This document shows, piece by piece, positions 58,694 through 64,000 of a stretch of 64,000 nucleotides of DNA; position 1 is the stretch's first letter, and each line of letters starts with the position of its first letter. The notes beneath the pieces were generated by a model that saw nothing but the letters and a program-made list of their open reading frames with translations, searched no databases and was not told the DNA's origin. Where the stretch lies: the NCBI GenBank assembly GCA_964034945.1, contig OZ035962.1, forward strand, positions 98,166,784-98,230,783. The letters are read 5' to 3'. Origin of the DNA: Chrysopilus asiliformis (taxonomy: Eukaryota; Arthropoda; Insecta; Diptera; Rhagionidae). Made by a program: the position numbers and the translations under genes.

Positions 58694-60277
58694 ATGCCTC
58701 TATCAAGAACACCCAAATCTATTACATCGGGTGCTATCCCAAAGTCGCAAGGTGTTACCACTCGAGGACAAACAAGAGAACGTATCAATGCTGGAAGAGA
58801 TGAGTTTAATCCGGATTTGTCATTCCCCCCGAGTAATTTTCGTCCTGATAGGCCACCACCTCATGTTAATCCCCTCAATACACCAATACATCGTTTGCCA
58901 CCACCACCTAATAGTGTTAATAAAAACGTACCAAGTGTAGTAGACCCCCCAATTAACCGTCCTTTAGAAAGGGTTCGATTAAATTTTGATGATTTGAGAA
59001 CGGTAGAGAGTCCTGGTCTCGCACAGGCTAACGCTAGCGCTAGACAAAGCCCGGCTCCGACTATCCCTGTTGTACCAATTGGGCATCGAAACACTGGCCC
59101 AATAGCGTCTATAAGATCTGTCCAATCTCCAGATATTCCAATCACCGCTGGATCTTTGAGCAGCAACCTAGCTTGGGATAATTCTTTTGACCCTTACGCT
59201 CGTCCAGCGAGAGAAGGAGCGAGAGAAGCACGGTTAATGCAATCCTTAGAAAATTACGAATCCCAACTTAGAGAACAACAGACAATCATTTTGCAGTTAC
59301 AAACTGCTCTCAGCTCTCAAAATCAAAATCACCTTCGACCAGATAGACTAGAATTTCCTAATAATGGGTTTCAACAAGAATACCGTCCAAACGTTTTACA
59401 CCCGTTGCTGCCCGAAAGAAGAACGCCTCCCCCCGCCCATAGGATCGATCGTGAAGATCGGTCATTTTCAAGAAATCCCATGACCAAATGGGGCATTAAA
59501 TTCAGTGGAAGCGAAGATGGCATGCGGGTCGAAGATTTAATTTTCCGCGTCGAAATCCTGCGAGAGGCAGACGGAATTTCAGAAGACTCTCTGGTAAAAC
59601 ATTTTCACCTGGTCCTATCCGGAAACGCCGACCGTTGGTTTTGGCACTTCCTGAGGGAGAATCGACGACCAGATTGGAACACCCTTAAACTAGCCATCAT
59701 TAGACGGTTCCGTAGTTTAGTAACTGATCATGAACTCGTACACCAAATTTTAGACCGAAAACAAAACATTAAGGAAACCTTCGACGAATTTTTCAGTGCC
59801 ATCCAATTAATCCATGCTCGAATGCAAACCCCGATGCCTGACAATGAACTCGTCGATATTGTTCGAAAAAATTTAAATCCCCGTCTGGCGATGATGATTT
59901 TTGCCGCTCGCGTCTATAGCCTAAACGACTTTCGCGATATTTGTCGTAAAGCGGAAAATCAGTTATCTGAAATTCGAACAACCCAGCGAAAATTTGAAAA
60001 CTACAAATCAGTTCATGAATTAGACTTGGAAACTGAAGAGTTGCAAGTAGAAGCTTTTAACCGCCCGCAGACAACAAAAGATACTGACTATTCTCGTTTC
60101 GTTTGCTGGAATTGCAACGAAAGCGGACACGGATTTTATGATTGTGGCATTCCGATTAAAGAGACCTTTTGTTTTGGGTGCGGCAATAAAGGCGTTCTGA
60201 AGCGTTTTTGTCCCCGTTGTTCGGAAAACCCAAAAAGGGGCGGGACTCAAACCCGGGATTCTCGCCCAAAACAATAA
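58694..60277 (+). CDS. gag: Gag polyprotein
   Basis: 527 residues from the first ATG. Residues 1-150 are Pro/Arg-rich and probably disordered. A short coiled-coil-like stretch (about 180-210) follows. Residues about 265-435 form the capsid-like retrotransposon gag domain (KWGIKFSG, DRWFWHFLRENR, FDEFFSAIQ). A CX2CX4HX4C zinc knuckle (CWNCNESGHGFYDC) lies at about 473-486, and a second variant knuckle (CFGCGNKGVLKRFC) follows at about 495-508, with Val where His is usual and a further CPRC. The protein assembles particles and binds RNA. The frame is intact and overlaps pol by 88 nt in the -1 relation. Confidence 0.92.
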   Translation: MPLSRTPKSITSGAIPKSQGVTTRGQTRERINAGRDEFNPDLSFPPSNFRPDRPPPHVNPLNTPIHRLPPPPNSVNKNVPSVVDPPINRPLERVRLNFDDLRTVESPGLAQANASARQSPAPTIPVVPIGHRNTGPIASIRSVQSPDIPITAGSLSSNLAWDNSFDPYARPAREGAREARLMQSLENYESQLREQQTIILQLQTALSSQNQNHLRPDRLEFPNNGFQQEYRPNVLHPLLPERRTPPPAHRIDREDRSFSRNPMTKWGIKFSGSEDGMRVEDLIFRVEILREADGISEDSLVKHFHLVLSGNADRWFWHFLRENRRPDWNTLKLAIIRRFRSLVTDHELVHQILDRKQNIKETFDEFFSAIQLIHARMQTPMPDNELVDIVRKNLNPRLAMMIFAARVYSLNDFRDICRKAENQLSEIRTTQRKFENYKSVHELDLETEELQVEAFNRPQTTKDTDYSRFVCWNCNESGHGFYDCGIPIKETFCFGCGNKGVLKRFCPRCSENPKRGGTQTRDSRPKQ

Positions 60278-62853
60278 ACGCGGATCGTCCCGTAAACCTT
60301 GACCATTTTTCACAAACACCCCAGTTCACCATTTTTCCTCGACAGATAAACAACCCTGATAAGACTAACTTAACTAAACCTGATTTCTCTCAGAATTCGC
60401 TCCATGAACGTAAAGTGGCTTACGAAGAAGCTCGAAAAAGAATTTTCCAAGAAAATGCCAGCATAATTATCCCCAAAAAAATACAAAGGTCCAGAGCTCG
60501 CATCAAGAACTGGTATAAAACCCTTAAATTCAGACGAAACGCCGTATTATCTTCCATTTTATGTACATCCGATGACTTGCGCCCGTACGCAGAAATTTCC
60601 CTCGTCGATCGTAAAATAAAGGGACTACTCGACTCGGGAGCTAGTGTTAGTTGCCTGGGGAGAGGAGGGCTCGAATTGTTGGAAGAATTAAAATTGCACT
60701 ACAAGCCACTTAAAACCGTAGTTAAAACCGCAGACGGCCACCCACAGCCAGTGCTCGGTTATATTACCGTCCCAATTACTTTTCAAAAAACTTTGAAGAA
60801 TTTAACGCTTTACATAGTCCCCAGCCTAAATCAACCGCTATACCTCGGGATTGATTTTTGGCATTCTTTCAATATCTTCCCTAGACAGATTGAGGTGGTT
60901 GATGCGACTAGCAATGTTCAGATAGATCCGAACACTCACAACTTGTCCATTGAGGAGGCAAATCGACTTGATAGGGTAATCGCATGCTTTCCATCGTCCG
61001 AAATTTTGGGTTTGGGTAAAACCCCTTTGGAACAACACGTCATTGACGTAAACGATGCGACCCCTATCAAACAGAGGCATTACCCTATATCCCCAGCCAT
61101 ACAAAAATTGACTTATGCCGAACTAGACAGGATGCTGGCGTTAGGTGTGATAGAGGAAAGCACAAGCGCATGGAATTCTCCTGTGGTGCTGATTCGGAAA
61201 CCAGGCAAAGTCCGTCTTTGTCTGGATTCGAGAAAGCTAAACAGTGTAACGATAAAGGACGCTTACCCTATCCACCTGGTCGACGGGCTTCTGGGCCGAA
61301 TGGAAGACACGCGCTTTATATCCAGTCTAGATTTGAAAGACGCATTTTGGCAAGTGCCACTCGAACCAAAGTCAAGGGAGTTTACAGCCTTTACGGTACC
61401 CGGCCGTCCCCTATATCAATTTACCGTTATGGCCTTCGGTTTATGTAATGCCCCTCAACGAATGTGCCGCCTCATGGACAAGGTGTTAATGTTCATGCCA
61501 GCTGAGCTACGAAACTACGTATTCGTCTACCTGGACGACCTTTTAATCATTTCCCCCAGTTTCGAAATGCACCTAAAAGTCTTAGCAGCAGTCGCAAAAT
61601 GTCTGAGACTGGCAAATCTGACTATTAATATTCAGAAAAGCCACTTTTGTCGGAAAGAATTAAAGTACCTAGGGTATATAGTAGGCGATGGTTCTTTAAA
61701 AACTGATCCCGAAAAGGTTGCGGCAGTAGCTGATTTCCCTATACCCCGGTCCGTTAAACAAACCCGTAGGTTCTTGGGCATGACCGGATGGTATAGACGC
61801 TTTGTCCCTAATTATGCTAGTGTGTCGGCCCCGATTACCGACTGCCTAAAAAAGTCCAATGCGCCATTTAAATTTTCGGACGAGGCGATTGAAGCGTTTC
61901 AAAAATTAAAAAAAGCCTTAATATCTGCTCCAGTATTGACCAACCCCGATTTTAGTAAGCCATTCTTGATCCAATGTGATGCCTCGACATCGGGTGTCGG
62001 TGGTGTCCTTTGTCAGGTGGGTGACGATGGTGAGGAGCGACCCATCGCATATGTGTCGCAAAAACTGAACGCTGCGCAAAGAAACTACACCATTACTGAG
62101 CTAGAGTGCTTAGCAGCAGTTCTTTGCGTTAAAAAGTTTAGACCATATGTCGAGGGGTTGCCCTTCACCATCGTCACAGACCACGCAAGCCTCAAATGGC
62201 TTATGGGGCAAAAAGACCTCAGCGGGAGACTTGCGAGATGGTCACTGAAATTACAAAGTTTTGAGTTCAATATTGTGCACAGAAAAGGCACACAAAATAT
62301 CGTTCCCGACACGCTTTCGAGAATGTACGCTGAAGAAATCACAAATCTGACGGATGACAATCTTCAAGTCAATCTTGACTCCCCCCATTTTACCACCGGT
62401 CAATACAAAGACCTTAAAGACACAATAAATCGCGATAAAGATATGTTACCTGACCTTTGCGTATCCGAAGGGTTCATTTACAAAAGGGTTGAACCACGAA
62501 CGGGTGACCCGGCACAAGAAGACAATTGCTGGAAATTGTGGATACCTGAGGAGTTGACCGAAGCCCTCATAAAATCAGCCCACGATCCTCCTAATGCGTC
62601 CCATGGCGGTGTCGGGAAAACCATCAATCGAATTCGACAACTATACTTTTGGCCAGGATTAACAAGTCAGGTGAAAGCGTATATTCAACGGTGCGAAATC
62701 TGCAAAACTACAAAGGCCCCTAACACGATTTTACGTCCGCCGATGGGAAATATGGTAGAAATTGATCGTCCATGGCAAAGGATCTTCGTTGATTTTATGG
62801 GACCTTATCCGCGAAGGAAATACGGTGCTACTGGTGGTTTTAGATTCGTTTAG
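60190..62853 (+). CDS. pol: Pol polyprotein, protease to start of integrase
   Basis: Open in the -1 frame from 60190 after a stop at 60187. There is no ATG near the start, so it is made as a Gag-Pol fusion. Numbering from 60208: aspartic protease DSGASVSCLG at 142. Reverse transcriptase about 280-470 with YLDD at 441. RNase H about 585-700 with FLIQCDAST (Asp 591), TELECLA and TDHASL, ending DTLSRM. Integrase HHCC zinc domain about 790-835 (HDPPNASH ... CEICK). First integrase catalytic Asp in FVDFMGP at 862. The frame then runs off and stops at 62853, 20 codons into the catalytic core. All motifs seen are intact up to that break. Confidence 0.92.
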   Translation, partial: RRSEAFLSPLFGKPKKGRDSNPGFSPKTINADRPVNLDHFSQTPQFTIFPRQINNPDKTNLTKPDFSQNSLHERKVAYEEARKRIFQENASIIIPKKIQRSRARIKNWYKTLKFRRNAVLSSILCTSDDLRPYAEISLVDRKIKGLLDSGASVSCLGRGGLELLEELKLHYKPLKTVVKTADGHPQPVLGYITVPITFQKTLKNLTLYIVPSLNQPLYLGIDFWHSFNIFPRQIEVVDATSNVQIDPNTHNLSIEEANRLDRVIACFPSSEILGLGKTPLEQHVIDVNDATPIKQRHYPISPAIQKLTYAELDRMLALGVIEESTSAWNSPVVLIRKPGKVRLCLDSRKLNSVTIKDAYPIHLVDGLLGRMEDTRFISSLDLKDAFWQVPLEPKSREFTAFTVPGRPLYQFTVMAFGLCNAPQRMCRLMDKVLMFMPAELRNYVFVYLDDLLIISPSFEMHLKVLAAVAKCLRLANLTINIQKSHFCRKELKYLGYIVGDGSLKTDPEKVAAVADFPIPRSVKQTRRFLGMTGWYRRFVPNYASVSAPITDCLKKSNAPFKFSDEAIEAFQKLKKALISAPVLTNPDFSKPFLIQCDASTSGVGGVLCQVGDDGEERPIAYVSQKLNAAQRNYTITELECLAAVLCVKKFRPYVEGLPFTIVTDHASLKWLMGQKDLSGRLARWSLKLQSFEFNIVHRKGTQNIVPDTLSRMYAEEITNLTDDNLQVNLDSPHFTTGQYKDLKDTINRDKDMLPDLCVSEGFIYKRVEPRTGDPAQEDNCWKLWIPEELTEALIKSAHDPPNASHGGVGKTINRIRQLYFWPGLTSQVKAYIQRCEICKTTKAPNTILRPPMGNMVEIDRPWQRIFVDFMGPYPRRKYGATGGFRFV

Positions 62854-63598
62854 CAAATTTGTGATGTTAAAACCTATGCCAAAGGCATCGACAAAGGCAA
62901 CGAAGAAATTTTTAAACGACAACATCTTTCTCACATTTGGGGTTCCCGAGAGCCTGGTGTCCGACAACGGCTCCCAATTTGTATCCAATGATTTTAAAAA
63001 TTTTCTAAAATCATTTGGGGTTAAACATACTCTGTCAGCTGTGCACTCTCCACAAGTAAACGCTTCGGAGAGAGTTAACAGATCGATACTTGCAGCAATA
63101 AGGGCTTATGTTGAAGGTGACCATAAGAAATGGGATCAACACATCCCCGAAATCGGTTGCGCTCTGAGAAGCTCAGTACACACAGCTACAGGTCAATCTC
63201 CATATTTAATTAATTTTGGTCAGAATATGATAACCCATGGTTCGGCCTACCCTCTTCTGAAAAAAATAAATGCTTTGAGTGGCAGTGATCTTCAGATATC
63301 TAGCCAAGACAAATTAGAGCTGATTAGGAAAAAAGTTAAAGAAAATTTAGAAATATCTCATAAAAGATACACCACGGGATACAATCTGCGCTGCAAAGAG
63401 CGGTCGTTTTCAGTGGGCCAGGAAGTATTCAGAAGAAATTTCGCACAGAGCAATGCCCAGAATAAATTCATTGCCAAATTCGCGCCAAAGTTCATAAAAT
63501 GTAGGATAGTAAAGCCAATAGGGAAGTCAATCTATCAGGTGGCTGATCTAAAGGGAAAAATATTGGGAAATTATCACGCAAAAGATCTGATGGTTTGA
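62818..63598 (+). CDS. pol: Pol, rest of integrase in the +1 frame
   Basis: Continues the integrase after the frame break, which lies within about 62815-62850. The second catalytic Asp is in SLVSDNGSQF. The Glu is in NASERVNRS, with 34 residues between (D34E). A C-terminal domain follows (SFSVGQEVFRRNF ... YHAKDLMV), resembling that of many arthropod gypsy-type elements. There is no ATG of its own in a sensible place; it is the 3' part of pol. The single break may be a real mutation or a base-calling indel. Confidence 0.85.
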
Positions 63599-63936
63599 TT
63601 AAAGCAATTCTGTTTACGTTCGGTTGTTGGGTTCGAATTCTTCGGCTATTTATATGTTCTGCGGGTTTCCGTATCCGTAAGTTGCATTTCCTATACTCGC
63701 ACTTTCTTCTTTAGACATTTCATTGATGCAAGCGTTTTTATGCGTCTATGAGTAGTTTAGTTTGACAAACTTTATTCCCTTAAACTGTTACTTGATGGAA
63801 GTAAGCCCGGCTTTTGACTGAGACTCTTCAGGGACGTGGTCGAGCCACACGTTTGGTGCGCACAAAGCGTAATTTTATATACAGATTTTTTTTCGACGAC
63901 CTTGACACCTGACCAGGACGCCAAAGTCGCCGATGG
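63599..63936 (+). other. 3' region before the 3' LTR
   Basis: About 340 bp with no open frame of note and no envelope gene. The last bases before the LTR are CCAAAGTCGCCGATGG. A typical polypurine tract is not visible next to the LTR. Confidence 0.6.
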
Positions 63937-64000
63937 TGTAGTAAAATCCGCTCTGTTACAAATTTTTAGGACTTTGCTTCCGATGCCGTGTTTTGATTTT
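63937..64000 (+). repeat. 3' LTR, first 64 bp
   Basis: Identical over all 64 bases to 55834-55897. It is cut by the window end; the rest should extend about 1.65 kb further. Confidence 0.93.

Larger units (their letters stand above)
55834..64000 (+). mobile_element. Ty3/gypsy LTR retrotransposon, 3' LTR cut by window end
   Basis: Order: 5' LTR, PBS, leader, gag, pol (protease-RT-RNase H-integrase), short 3' region, start of 3' LTR. Integrase after RNase H defines Ty3/gypsy. The LTR start TGTAGT, its length of about 1.7 kb, the lysine-tRNA primer and the D34E integrase with ERVNR resemble the Osvaldo/Ulysses-type branch of arthropod elements; this placement is inference. No envelope frame is present. 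The 64 visible bases of the 3' LTR are identical to the 5' LTR, pointing to a recent insertion. Confidence 0.92.

Overview
This window looks like intronic or intergenic DNA from an AT-rich insect genome, most likely a fly (Diptera). The main clue is three repeat families built like the Drosophila DINE-1/INE-1 elements: a (GTCY)n-type core, subterminal inverted repeats and, in one family, a short hairpin at the 3' end. Supporting clues are Helitron-type repeats, a pogo/Tigger-type transposon, hAT-type repeats with perfect 8-bp target duplications, and a nearly complete Ty3/gypsy element with a lysine-tRNA primer site. The species cannot be fixed from the sequence alone.

Only one piece looks like a host gene. 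It is a 264-bp internal coding exon on the minus strand (31344-31607), with good splice sites on both sides and the same phase at both ends. It encodes a Ser/Thr/Pro/Tyr-rich segment that I do not recognise. The rest of its gene is not visible, so much of the window may be intron.

From the left: 1-8 kb is anonymous AT-rich DNA with a (TC)n tract and a three-level nest (hAT-type element, then an inner inverted-repeat element, then a 272-bp element). At 8.5-10.1 kb a Helitron abuts a DINE-like repeat that carries a second three-level nest ending in the same 272-bp family. At 10-25 kb most DNA is anonymous, with non-autonomous DNA transposons at 16.55, 18.79 and 23.96 kb. At 25.7-31.3 kb lie DINE-like repeats, Helitrons, a second copy of the 23.96 kb element and an isolated 78-nt hairpin. 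At 31.3-37.1 kb lie the exon, small DNA transposons with TTA or TTAA target duplications, and more DINE-like repeats. At 39.0-40.3 kb are two adjacent Helitrons, one holding a nested DINE-like copy. At 42.7 kb is a GTCTC-rich inverted-repeat element.

The 48.4-53.9 kb block is a transposon nest. A second Helitron type is followed by a DINE-like element split by a complete 2.2-kb pogo-like transposon and by a 1.9-kb hAT-type element. The pogo transposase ORF is intact, but its first catalytic Asp is replaced by His, and its 3' end lies in a perfect 46-bp-arm palindrome.

From 55834 to the window end is a Ty3/gypsy retrotransposon: a 1.7-kb 5' LTR, PBS, gag, pol (protease, RT, RNase H, integrase) and the first 64 bp of the 3' LTR, identical to the 5' LTR. 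Gag and pol are joined by a -1 frameshift overlap containing a CCCAAAA heptamer. Pol has one additional frame break in the integrase core, so this copy is probably not autonomous as assembled.
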